Positions 20,224-30,791 of a DNA stretch of 35,671 nucleotides are shown piece by piece. Numbering within the stretch: position 1 is the stretch's first letter; every line of letters starts with the position of its first letter. The translations under genes were made by a program, and so were the position numbers. The DNA is from Planoprotostelium fungivorum (lineage: Eukaryota > Evosea > Variosea > Cavosteliida > Cavosteliaceae). The DNA lies in assembly GCA_003024175.1 (NCBI GenBank), contig MDYQ01000190.1:1-35671 (forward strand), given 5' to 3'. The notes under the pieces were generated by a model. The model was not told where the DNA came from, did not search any database, and worked only from the letters and a program-made list of their open reading frames with translations.

Positions 20224-23200
20224 TTATTCGATCGTCTTATTACACATGGGGCACTCTGCCTTTCCACCCGATTTGATCTGCACGTAACACATTTCACATA
20301 TGTTCTTGTGTCCACTGTGGTCTGTCAGATGATGATGATGATGTTGACGTGGAAGTGATGACGGTGCTGATTCTGATGATCTCACCAGGGCAAGACCACT
20401 TGCGGTGGTGCATCGAAACACACGACACATTCTTCCTCTTCTTCTTTTTGTCTCTCTTCCGCCTTCTTCAGGTTCACTTGACAATACGTATCCCAATTCA
20501 GACCTCCCGTGACGACCTGACGTCATCAGTCGCCATCGTCATCATCATCATCATCCATCTGTCCCCACCTGAACCCTCCTCTGTGCCTCCTTCAGTTCCT
20601 CTTCTCTCTGTCTCCTGCTCTCTTCCGTCATCTGAACCCTTCTCTCCATCTCCTTCAGTTCTTCCTCTCTCTGTCTCCTGCCCTCTTCCGTCCTCCGTTG
20701 CACTTCGGCAATCTTCTCTGCCAGCTTCCGTTTGTACTCTTCGTCCAATTTCAACTTGATCTCTTGTCCTTCTTCTTCTCTCTTCTTCTCTAATTCTTCC
20801 CTCAGTCTCTCCATCTCCCTCTCTGCTCTCGTCTCCATCTCTTCCTTGACCATTTTCGATTCTCTCTCCGCTCTCTGTTCTGCCTCCACCACTGCTCCAC
20901 GTCACGATGGAGACTCTCGATGTCCTCACCCTTCGCTTGCAGTAGATCTCTCGACTCGATGGCTTGTCTCAGTCGTCTGTTCTCTTCCTCCAGCTGCTCG
21001 GCCAGAATTTCCTCCTTACTCTTCTCTTCTGGTTCTACCATTCGTCATTTCAATGAGTCGAAACGAAAGAGAAGGTAACGCACCGGGCTGCATGTAGAGT
21101 GGATTGACTCTCTTCGAAGGTAAGATCCACGATGCGATGGCCTTACAGGTGGCCTTACCGTACGAGTGCACCGCTGTAGTCATCGCATCCACGAATCCCT
21201 TGTTGATGGTGGAAACGCTGAGACCGTCCCCCAATCTGGATGACATTCCACTACCGGTGGCGGGCTTCATGGCCGACAGCTTCAGACACTTCCAGCCATT
21301 GCTCGACGTCGCCTCTTTCGCTTCTGCGTCTCCCTTCGTGGGTGACATCACGCCGCTCATCTTTGTCGAATTTTCGAGGCTGTACAATTGTCCGTCTGCG
21401 GCGGAGAAGTAGATGAAGACAGTGTAGATCTGCAGGCGGTCAGTAGAGAAGAGGGAGAGGGACTACTTGTTTCGAGATCGGGGCGGGGCAGAGGGAGAGG
21501 AGCTTCTGACACGGTGGGATCCTGTGTGGATCGTCCACTCTGAAATCTGCCTGTCTCCTGACGAGTGTCTCCGTGATATCTACATCCCTCCATCCTTCAC
21601 CCGTCATCGATAGTTCGTGGATTCGATCTGGAAGTTGGTTGAGTGTGGGAGAATGACACAGGAGACGGGTGTGGAGGTGGACTCACTGTCTGTGGATTCG
21701 TCGACGTAATAGACGAACGTATTGAGGGGTGAGCTGTACGAGAGGATTCCTGCGTATGGATTGACGAGGGAGCAGTATCCCTTCTTCGTTAGGTCTTCGT
21801 GTTGCCATTTGTTCTCTCCCCAAGTCCACCACAGGTGGTGCATATGGTATTGTGGATAGTCCTGCGTTCGTTCAGCGTGATTTCTTTTCTCACGGGGTTC
21901 GATTTTCGGTGTTTTTGTCATTTTTCTCGTGACCTGAGTGTGCGCGATTTGTATCTTTTTCTATGATGTGCCTCTCTATGATGTATATCTTCTTCTTTGA
22001 TGTGTATCTCTTCTGTGTTGTATGATGTCATGTGTTGATTGACCCACCACGAAGAAGAGATGCATCGCCGTGTAAGTAGAATGGTAAGACGGTGTTCCGA
22101 TAGGTATGCACTTGTTGAACACAGACGCATTCGACATGCACTGCTGCACGTTCGTATATCCCCACCACTTTGTCCCCGTCATTTTACTCATCAGACGGCT
22201 GGCCACCGACACACTCTGTCATCATCGTCAGCCCCATCATCATGATGATCATCGTCATGATCATCATCACCTCGTTTGTTGTCACCACAGATGAATCATC
22301 CTGCCCAGTTTTCGTGGGAGAAGAGAAGACGGAAGAGCCGTAGGACAGGTGATGGATCGATGCATCTTGACCCAGATAGAAGAAGTTGCCGTCGGCGTAG
22401 ATACGGTCGGATACCAAGTGAGTTTGATCCATTCCACTCTTCTTCAGGAGGTTCCTCAATCGGTCGAGGTGGGATCGCATGTCTTCGTTCCTCGTCTTCG
22501 GTCTCTTGGCCAGCTCGTAATATGATTCTACAATGAGTCAGAGGTAGTAGAGGAAGAACAAAGTAGAGAAAGAGAAAAGTAGATGGAAGAAAGTATAAAA
22601 AGAGAAAAGTATAGAAAGAGAAAAGTAGAAAGAGAAAAGTAGAGAAAAGTGTAGAGAGAGGGACACCTGTGATGTCTCTGACGTCTCTGAGAAATTCTGG
22701 AGAGGCGAATGGATCGTCTCCGTCGTGTTTGATCCTGCGAAAGACGAAGCGGCAGAGCTCGGACGATCGATCGATGTGATCGTCCTCGATGGTGAAGAAC
22801 TCATCGTCCATGATGGTGATGGATTTTTCATCTGCCTCTTCGCACGACGTGTATTCTTCCTCTTCTCTCGCCGTTTCACTCGGAGATCTGATGGTGGTGA
22901 GTGATGATGTCTCACGGATGGAAATCACGTGAAGGGGAGTTGGCACGGAGCTGCGAAGGCCTCTTTCGACAAGTCTTCGTATTGCCACGATGAACCATAA
23001 GAGCGATACTTTTGGAGGTGATAGATATGATTATCGCTGGCGGTGAAACAGAGGTGGTCGCTCCAAGACCGAACGTCGCACCATCCCTTCAGACTTCCTG
23101 TATCACGTCAGTGACGCGAACCATGATAACATATGGAAGTGAAAATCAGACGCCGAAGAGGTCTCACCTACGGGTGTGAGGTGTGTGATACCTGCCAATT

Positions 23201-23665
23201 CACTGAGATCTCTTATCCTCCAGATCTCTTCTCCCGCTTGTGCCCTCCCACTGTCTCTTCTGTCTTCTCCCTCTGCAGTCTTTCTCAATTGATAAATGTG
23301 ATTGTCCTCTTTGGATATGTAATAGACGTAAATATTGCCGCTGGCGTGAAGATATGATTCGGGAGGTGAGATGGAGGCGGGTCCAGATGTGAGAGTCATC
23401 AGATCACTACATATCCAGCCGCTCTATTCTTGCGTCACTCGTCTACTCTTCACGAGAAACTCACTCTTCGCCAGATCCTCTCGATGATGTGTCCCTGTGT
23501 ATCAGTGAAATATACGTAATGTGCACAACTGAAGGTGAGTCAACATCTTGCATTACATCATCAAAGACAATGCATCCAAACAAATCACCTGTCCACAATT
23601 GTTTTGGCCGTAGTAAGTGTCGAAACAAACGTGGCGAGAGCCCTCACCGAAGTGAGTGCCATCAT
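20224..23665 (-). CDS. Lectin-like beta-propeller, coiled coil and C-terminal RING finger in one protein
   Basis: Fourteen exons (23589-23665, 23465-23528, 23168-23423, 22929-23097, 22667-22887, 22271-22527, 22048-22215, 21687-21861, 21467-21627, 21084-21429, 20930-21034, 20569-20891, 20386-20516, 20224-20314) give 847 residues with every junction in frame. Residues about 27-600 hold about seven repeats of the PLL/fucolectin-like type: HYVYFTDTQGHIIERIW, DNHIYQLRK, DNHIYHLQKY with WQYEDL, HHLWWTWGENKWQHEDLT, FVYYVDESTDNRIHEL, VFIYFSAADGQLYSL. A helical insert (residues about 190-290) splits the repeats. Residues 632-795 form a long Glu/Arg/Lys coiled coil. The end is a C3HC4 RING: CVVC, LPCGHKNICEMC, CPMC. 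Likely an E3 ubiquitin ligase. The N-terminus (MMALTSVRALATFVSTL) is uncertain; a signal peptide would conflict with a cytosolic RING. Confidence 0.85.
22528..22666 (-). repeat. 139-nt intron with tandem AGAAAAGTAGA-like units
   Basis: The plus strand is a run of AGAGAAAAGTAGA/AGAAAGTATA variants. On the coding strand this is an extended pyrimidine-rich tract ending in CATTGTAG. It lies in the helical insert of the propeller-RING gene. Confidence 0.7.
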
Positions 23666-24526
23666 TGTTGTCTTTGTTTGCTGTGACCCCGCAGTAGTTT
23701 CCAATTCACTGAAAATTGGTTTTTGGTTCAAACATTTGGTCTTCCAGAAGAGTTCAGATGGACCGTAGAACGAGCTTTGATGTGGAGTTCGTCGTTACGT
23801 CCTTGTTCCAGACAACATCTCACGGATGAAGCTTTTAGCGGCTCATCCTGGATAGAATTCGTGATCTCCATGAACTTTGGAATCCGTAAATGAGCGCGAA
23901 TTAATTCGAAGGAGTCAGCCAGCTGATGAACAACACTGCCGGTCTATCGTGTCGCAATGAATGAATAGGGCTTCACCCTTGTGAATCGAATCATCTTTGC
24001 GTTCGTCACTGGAGAGAGGTTTGCACCTCGAACGAATCGACACGAAGAGTCTCTGAGACTACACGTGTATTAAAGGCGATGGAGGACGGATCGTGAGAGG
24101 GTGAAGGAGTTCCAGTCAAATGTCTACACATGTGCCCTACAACACACAATCGTACTCTGAAATGTAGACAAACAACAAAAACAAGAGCACACAGTTCCGC
24201 ATCTTTGAGGATCGCCCTTCCCTTGTGGTCTTCAACGTGATACCGTCACTCAGTCTGTTGGACAGAGAGAACTTGCTGCGGTTCACACACAAACCCGAGA
24301 AGGTAATGCTTGTTTGAAATAACCAACGATTACGATTGTCATGAGAGAAAGAAGAGAGGAGTCTTCTTGGACACTATCGACGGATTTAGTCGAACTCTCA
24401 TGTTAACGAAAATGTCTCTTTAGAAGCAACATCTGGCGCAGGTCCACCTACAGACAGAGGACTGATTGTCTTTAGGGCTATTCACGTTCTGAGAGATCGC
24501 TGAGAGCGTATGCTTGGACCTAAATC
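23666..24526. promoter_or_regulatory. Divergent region between the propeller-RING and F-box/CK1 genes
   Basis: 861 bp separate the two start codons. A stretch at about 24182-24302 reads as protein-like text (QFRIFEDRPSLVVFN, then IPSLSLLDRENLLRF) and ends at a GTAATG donor, but has no ATG and a TAG just upstream. It may be an unplaced 5' exon or a fragment. Otherwise I see no gene. The region must contain both promoters. Confidence 0.45.
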
Positions 24527-27500
24527 ATGCTTCGTAGACTGTCCATAGGAGGGAAGAAGAAGGATAAGAGTAAAGCGAGCACACCTGCTAGCACTAATCC
24601 ACTTCTTCTGTCTCAAGCTCGCACATCTAGCTCCGGCAGTGGTAAGTCTTTTAATTAGACCTCTGAATCAGGTGGAAGAAGTAGAGGAACTGACGCCGAC
24701 AGAATATACGCCCCGCATTACCAATCTTTTAGAACTCCCCGAGTCTCTGCTGTGTCAGATTCTAGTTCTACTCCGCAGTGTCGATGTTATACAGTTCCTC
24801 AGTGTCAATCGACAGGTGAGAGGAGAGAATGAAAGATGAGATTAAAAGGTCACAGTGCAGAGCTATCGGAGAATCGAATCGAGTGTGGAAGATCTTGGTC
24901 ATTCGAGACTGGACGCTGCCGAATCCAAGGACGAGAGAGTGGAAGAAATACTACGAGAAGAGGTGAGACCATATTCCACATGTGATTTCGGATTATCGTG
25001 TGATTCTCATTGCCTCGCGTGACCTCCAAAGGTATCTCACCAAGACGTCTCGCGTGAAAGACATCGACCAGCCACCTGTCAACAAGAGAAGCACCGTCGT
25101 CTACTCAGCCCAAGCCGTGTCGAAGGTGAGCAGACGAGGTCAGCACGTGAACCAATGCATTCCAGATCATGGATAGAGAGACATCCAATCGTAAGAGCGT
25201 CAACTACGGTTACAACACCAACGGTAACGGTGAACACCAACCACTGGACCAACCGGAGAGAAACCATCTCATGTCATCCATCAACGAATACGATGACATC
25301 TGCGACGTACCCCCCTCCGATCAAGACGAAGGTGACTCACCCTCCATCGACATCATGCGATCTCATCCTCCATCATCTGAGATGACTTCAGGAAACAACG
25401 GAGCCGTTTCCAATACAAACAGCCCCATGTTGAGTCGGCCCAGCAGCCACTCCCTCGTCAAGAACGGAATGAACGGAGCCAACTTACTCAACGCGTCGAG
25501 AGAGAATCAGACGGCGGGAACAGAGGGGGGGAGGGAGGTCATGGTACAGTCGGGAGTACAGCAGGGCCTGCAGCCTAGCAACGGAATGGTGGCCAACGGT
25601 GCGGTGCAGATGAACCAACCTACGGGCATAGCACTGTTCAAGCAGATGGATTACATGATTTATGGAAAGTACAAACTGCTGGATAAGTTGGGGTCGGGAT
25701 CGTTTGGAGAGATCTATTCTGGGATATGTGTCACGGATGGAGAGAAGATTGCCATCAAGCTGGTGATTCATCCTCATACATCTATCTCTGTATCATCCCA
25801 TCTTACTCTCCATCTCATCACATCTTATCATCCCATCTTGCTCTATGTCATTGTATCTCATCCTAAACCATCGTATCTCATTCTATGTCTTATACGTTTA
25901 CACACATCAATCGAAATGTACTCAAGTTCCAAGGAATCACTTCGCACACGGCATCCCCAACTCCATTACGAGTCCAGAGTGTACAAGATACTGAAGGGAG
26001 GAGGTGAGAGGGACACATAGACATCGGTGACAGAGACAGTGGGTATTCCCAACGCGAGATGGTTTGGAGTGGAGGGAGACTACAGCATCATGATCATGGA
26101 TATTCTGGGCTCCTCCCTCGAGGACCTCTTTGCCTACTGCGATCGAAAGTTCTCCCTGAAGACGATTCTCATGCTCGCTCAACAGATGGTGATACATCGA
26201 TCTACAACGACATCATCTACAACGACATGAGATGTGACCCTATACAGATCCGTTTGATCGAATTCTTACACTCTAGAAACTTCATCCACAGAGACATCAA
26301 GGTGAATCCTCTCACGAATTGTAACGTGACGCCCACAGCCCGACAACTTTATGATGGGAAGGAGCAAGAAATCTTCCACTGTTCACATGATCGATTTCGG
26401 TCTGGCAAAGAAATACCGCGACTCAAAGACACACCAGCACGTCCCATACAAGACACTCAAATCTCTCACCGGTACACCCAGATATGCCTCCATCAACACG
26501 CATCTCGGTATAGGTCAGTACACAACCATGTCATCCACTCGCAAACTGACGCCACGACAGAGCAGAGTAGAAGAGATGATCTCGAGTCGCTCGGTTACGT
26601 TCTCCTCTACTTCTGCAGGGGAAATCTTCCGTGGCAAGGACTTCCCGCCAAAAACAAGAAGACGAAATATCAGAAGATCACGGAGAAGAAGGTGTGTAGA
26701 TCGTATTCGTAATACAGCATGACGAGGGTAGGTGTCCACCACGGTGGAGCAGCTGTGCGAGGGGCATCCAGGTGAGAGAGAGGAAGAGAGAAGAGCTGAG
26801 ACAGAGACAGCCGAATTCGTGACGTACCTCAAGTACACGAAAAACCTGCGCTTCGCTGATAAGCCGGATTACGATTATCTATTCAAGCTCTTTCGTGATC
26901 TATTCATTCGAAAGGGATACAAATACGATGGCATCTACGATTGGACGGTCCGCCTGCAGGTGATTATCTTCACCCTCTCTTCATCTTCACATCTCCACAT
27001 TTCACTTTTTTCATCCATCACACATTTCACCTACGATGTGATATACCACGATATAACATCTACTTGATGAATGACACACGTTATAACATCTACTTGATGA
27101 ATGACACACGTTATAACATCTACTTGATGAATGACACACGTTATGACATCTACTTGATGAATGACACACACGCAGCAAGAAGAGGCAGCGAAGGAGAGAA
27201 AGGAATACCTCGGAACGCCACGCATCGGTGGAGAGACGACGACGAGCAACATAGCGTCTGCCACGGGAACGGCGAGGGAAACGATGGCCATGACTACCGA
27301 GGCCACCTCACAGGAGCCCAGCACGTCCCACGTGGAATCGAAGCCAGAGCCGACCACACCCCCTACGACGAGAGAGAAGACGGGGACCATGCGGCAGAGA
27401 CTGTCCACTCGGCTCCTTCGTCCCATCAACTTTATGACCTCTTCGAGCGATGACGGTGAGATCATCATCAGCAGCAGCACGAGATGATGTTGTTATGGAT

Positions 27501-27625
27501 GGTGTTGATTCGTGTGAATAGTGGGGGAGAAGAAGGAAAAGAAGGAGAAGAAGGAGAAGAAAGAGAAGAAAGAAAAGAAGGAGAAGGAGAAGAAAGAGAA
27601 GAAGGAGAAGAAGGAGAAGAAATGA
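24527..27625 (+). CDS. F-box protein fused to a complete casein kinase 1 (CK1) domain
   Basis: Fourteen exons (24527-24641, 24703-24815, 24856-24962, 25032-25125, 25166-25762, 25934-26003, 26040-26188, 26248-26301, 26339-26513, 26561-26691, 26732-26771, 26811-26959, 27176-27455, 27522-27625) give 725 residues, all in frame. Residues about 45-100 are an F-box: [40 protein letters not shown] Ser/Asn/Gly-rich linker follows. From about residue 310 comes a full CK1: [92 protein letters not shown]. The tail is Thr/Glu-rich and ends in a Lys/Glu repeat. No stop or poly(A) signal separates the halves. An ATG at 25169 could start a kinase-only form. The first acceptor (24702) was chosen for its CTGAC branch site; three nearby acceptors also keep frame. 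Confidence 0.85.
26189..26247 (+). repeat. CK1 intron with a 15-nt tandem duplication of the ATCTACAACG element
   Basis: ATCTACAACGACATC at 26200-26214 is followed at once by ATCTACAACGACATG at 26215-26229, so the element is duplicated in tandem within a 59-nt intron. Flanking exons join exactly between QQM and IRLIEF, as CK1 alignment demands. Confidence 0.82.
27051..27170 (+). repeat. Intronic minisatellite, four copies of a 30-nt unit
   Basis: Four near-identical 30-nt units, each starting ATAACATCTACTTGATGAAT and ending in GACACACG(TT), sit in the 216-nt intron before the CK1 tail exon. Each unit contains a TGAATGAC segment that could act as a branch point. The last copy changes TTATAAC to TTATGAC. 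Confidence 0.85.
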
Positions 27626-27867
27626 GGAGACAGTCGGGTGAGTGAGAGAGGGAGGGGTGTGACTGATGTGGAATAGAGGAAAGAGATTGAGCATGTACGA
27701 GTAGATCATATGAACTAGTGTACACATTCTATACATAACGTAGCTTTTGTTCATTTCCTCAATAAAGACATATCAGTAGCGAAATCGAGGTTGGCTCATC
27801 TTGTACGTTTCTTGTTTGTAGACGGTGCACGTCATCTGGCCTCCACGATCACAATTTGATATCAAAG

Positions 27868-28995
27868 ATGAGTGAGACGTTTATCGCTGAGCAGGATTTG
27901 AGTGGAGATGGTAGTCTGTTGGTGAGCACGAGTTGTCCATCTAAGATGAATTGCTGATTGGTGTTAACAGAAGCAAATCATCGTGGAAGGTTCAGGCGAG
28001 AGTCCAAAGAAAGGTTCAAAAGTAACAGGTGAAGCATCTTCTCAACACATCGAATCGGTACTCAGTCGACCAAGTGCATTACATTGGAACATTGCTCTCC
28101 GATGGAAGCAAGTTCGATTCCTCACGTGACAGAGGAGAGCCTTTCGAGTTCGATATTGGAAAAGGTGAGAATGATCTACTTTCCACGACTGATATGGTAC
28201 CAGGACAAGTGATCAAAGGTTGGGACGAAGGAGTCGCAACGATGAAGAGAGGAGAGAAGAGTAATCTCATCTGCAAGCCAGAGTACGCTTACGGTGCCGG
28301 TGGATCACCACCGTCCATTCCACCCAATGCAACTCTCAAATTCGAAGTCGAGTTGTTCGACTGGGAGGTGAGACAGATCTCATCTCCACTCTTTCAAATG
28401 AGAGTGTGCCGATGTTGACGTCGATGAAGGAGGGCGAGCCAGAAGGGAAAGAAGAGAAGATGAAGGTGGCGGGAGATTTGAAGGAGAGAGGAAACAGAGA
28501 GTTCGTTGTCGATAAGGATTTCGACAAAGCCATCAGAAGCTACACGAAAGCACTCAAGATGTTCGATCAGATGTTCGGCATGGATGATGATGAGAAGAAG
28601 GAGGTCGATGCCATTCGTCTCCCCTGCTATCTCAATTTGGCTGCAGCTCAGATTAAAACGAAAGATTTCACGGGGGCAAGATTGAATTGCAACAAGGCCC
28701 TGGACATTGATGCGAAGAATGTCAAAGCTCTCTTTAGAAAGGGACAGTCCGAGATGGCTTTGAGCAACTTTGACGAAGCGAAGGCCGATTTCCAGGAGGC
28801 ACTCAAGTGAGTCCACGATGGAAGATGATGATAGACGATGATGGAAGAGTGTGAAGAGGTGGCTGATGATGCAACAGGTACTCACCCAAGAACAAGGACG
28901 TGATGAGTGAGATGGATAAATTGAAGGAGGCGGAGAAAGAGTACAAGATGAAGCGAAAGGGAATGTGGTCCGGTCTGTTTCAATCGAAGGAATAA
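27868..28995 (+). CDS. FKBP-type peptidyl-prolyl isomerase with C-terminal TPR repeats
   Basis: Immunophilin co-chaperone of the FKBP4/FKBP5 type; its TPRs normally bind the Hsp90 C-terminal peptide. Six exons (27868-27921, 27971-28028, 28066-28164, 28204-28367, 28403-28806, 28878-28995) give 298 residues. One FKBP domain: [37 protein letters not shown], then [20 protein letters not shown] and FDWE, keeping the aromatic pocket residues of an active isomerase. The TPR part contains [38 protein letters not shown] and [18 protein letters not shown]. Only one FKBP domain is present, against two or three in animal and plant large FKBPs. The C-terminus ([10 protein letters not shown]) matches the usual family end. 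The stop overlaps AATAAA. Confidence 0.93.
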
Positions 28996-28996
28996 A
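28991..28996 (+). terminator. AATAAA overlapping the FKBP-TPR stop codon
   Basis: The TAA stop (28993-28995) is embedded in GAATAAAAG, so the signal is partly coding. Confidence 0.55.
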
Positions 28997-29219
28997 AGAC
29001 CCGATGATAGCCTGCCAGACGAAAATGTTGTCCTGTGACGCATTGGTTCCGATGCTTCCACGTCTTCGTGTTTAAGAGGTAGAAAAGAGGGTCTGCTATG
29101 TCACAGCAATAGTTGGGGTGAGACGATCAAATATAGAGGCGCAAGTTTTTGGTTGTGATAAAGCTTTCTTCACTACAACGATCAAATTAGGGTCGCAACA
29201 AAAACTTTTTGAGAAGGCC

Positions 29220-30763
29220 ATGTTGGGCGGTATGGACGATGTTTCATTTTGAGTTGGACTGATCATTTCAGAAACGAACAACCCGGTGTTATTCGGGCTG
29301 CCTCTCAAATATGCATCGTTGCTGATTCTCATCTTACAAAATTCGGCCCTTGTGTTGGTCATGCGATATTCCAGAACTATGACTGGACCTATGTACATAT
29401 CTTCAACCGCCGTTTTATTGAGCGAGGTAATGAATCACATCGGCTCGAAACGACTGACGACGTCAGCTATTTAAATGTTTTATCTGTTTGATTATCCATT
29501 GGCGTCAACAGAGGGAATCATTCTCCTCGAGCATGCAAAAGTACAGCATGAAAGATCTGCGGACGGAGGTATCACTACATTGCATCTCTTTCTCTCGTAA
29601 CCCAGATCAGATCTTCAGCAGACAGAGTGGTTTCGAAAAACTACTGGTACCATCTGCATTATACACGATACAGAACAACTTACAGTATTTGGCTGCGTCC
29701 AATCTGGAAGCTGCCACCTTCCAAGTGAGTTCTCTCGTGTTCACATCTGCTGCGTCATCATCTCAATCATCTCGCAGGTGACCTATCAATTGAAGATCCT
29801 GACCACAGCTTTGTTCTCCGTTCTGATGCTGAACAAAACACTCAACACCAACAAATGGATCTCTCTCCTCATTCTCACCCTCGGTGTCGCACTCGTTCAA
29901 TTTCCATCGTCCTCCACTGCCACAACCGTAAGTCACTTGTTCTTCTCCTATACCTTCTCTCGTCTCTCTTCTTCCTCTCTATCGTTCTTGTCTGTCATCA
30001 TCTTTCATCTGATGATGACAACAGACTAACATGGGTAACCCAACTGTGGGATTGGCAGCAGTGGCGGCAGCTTGTGTTCTGTCTGGTCTGGCGGGTGTTT
30101 ACTTTGAGAAGATTCTGAAGAACACGAGTGGTTCGATCTGGCTGAGGAACATCCAAATGGGCATCGGAAGTGCCACCATGTGTGCCTTCTTTGGTGTTTT
30201 TCTCATCGATGGACATCAGGTGACTCATCGCTTTCATCTCGAAACGTTTCCGTCATCATCATCTGCATCTCCTCTTCATCATCTCATCATCATCGACACA
30301 TCTTCCATCTTCTCATCATTGATCACGTCGACCTAGGTAGTCACCGAAGGTTTCTTCATCGGTTACAATTCAGTGACCATCATGGCCATCTTAATCCAAG
30401 CCGGAGGGGGTCTCATCGTCGCCGTCGTCGTTAAATACGCAGACAACATCCTCAAGGTCCGTCCTCTCTTCTGAATCCTCTGACACCGCCCAGGGCTTCA
30501 GCACTTCTATCTCGATCTTGGTTTCCTCTCTCATCTCCGTGTGGTTATTCAATTTCCAGCTCACAACTTTATTTATGATCGGTGAGGCCTTCGCATTCAA
30601 AATGTTATCATGACAGCGATGCAGGAGCACTGTTGGTCATCTATGCGTCGTATCTCTACGGAAAGAACGAAGGTCCGATGCCGAAAGGTGAGGAGGAGAA
30701 TCATTTCAACGAGAGACGCTGACCCTTTCTATAGACACTGAAGGAGCGCGGACGGATAAATAA
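29220..30763 (+). CDS. Golgi UDP-sugar transporter, SLC35A family (UDP-galactose/UDP-GlcNAc type)
   Basis: Imports a nucleotide sugar into the Golgi lumen in exchange for a nucleoside monophosphate. Ten exons (29220-29229, 29272-29426, 29467-29568, 29611-29724, 29778-29927, 30025-30219, 30337-30456, 30494-30581, 30625-30687, 30735-30763) give 341 residues. Strong family text: [80 protein letters not shown] and [22 protein letters not shown]35A2 and SLC35A3 cannot be told apart here. The first coding exon is only 10 nt with this ATG; an open frame without Met continues upstream, so the N-terminus is less certain. The C-terminal tail is short and hydrophilic. Confidence 0.93.
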
Positions 30764-30764
30764 A
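30759..30764 (+). terminator. AATAAA overlapping the UDP-sugar transporter stop codon
   Basis: GATAAATAAAAG carries the TAA stop at 30761-30763 inside the signal. The convergent gene stop begins 28 bp away. Confidence 0.55.
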
Positions 30765-30791
30765 AGAATGTACGAAACGTTTTTTTCATTT

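Noticed and set aside
20224-20526. Continuous minus frame through 20386-20526 and 20315-20385 as coding
   Set aside because: Reading through gives His-rich text and loses the RING spacing; removing 20315-20385 gives a canonical LPCGHKNICEMC.
23589-23665. Signal peptide on the propeller-RING protein
   Set aside because: The N-terminal stretch is only mildly hydrophobic and the start is uncertain; secretion would be incompatible with RING function without a membrane segment, which I do not see.
25126-25165. F-box gene and CK1 gene as two separate genes
   Set aside because: No stop or poly(A) signal occurs between them once this CTGAC-poor but well-formed 40-nt intron is removed, and phases match. 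Kept as the main alternative, since an ATG at 25169 exists.
27051-27170. Four 30-nt direct repeats as a CRISPR-like array
   Set aside because: There are no spacers; units abut directly, and they lie in a spliceosomal intron of a eukaryotic kinase gene.
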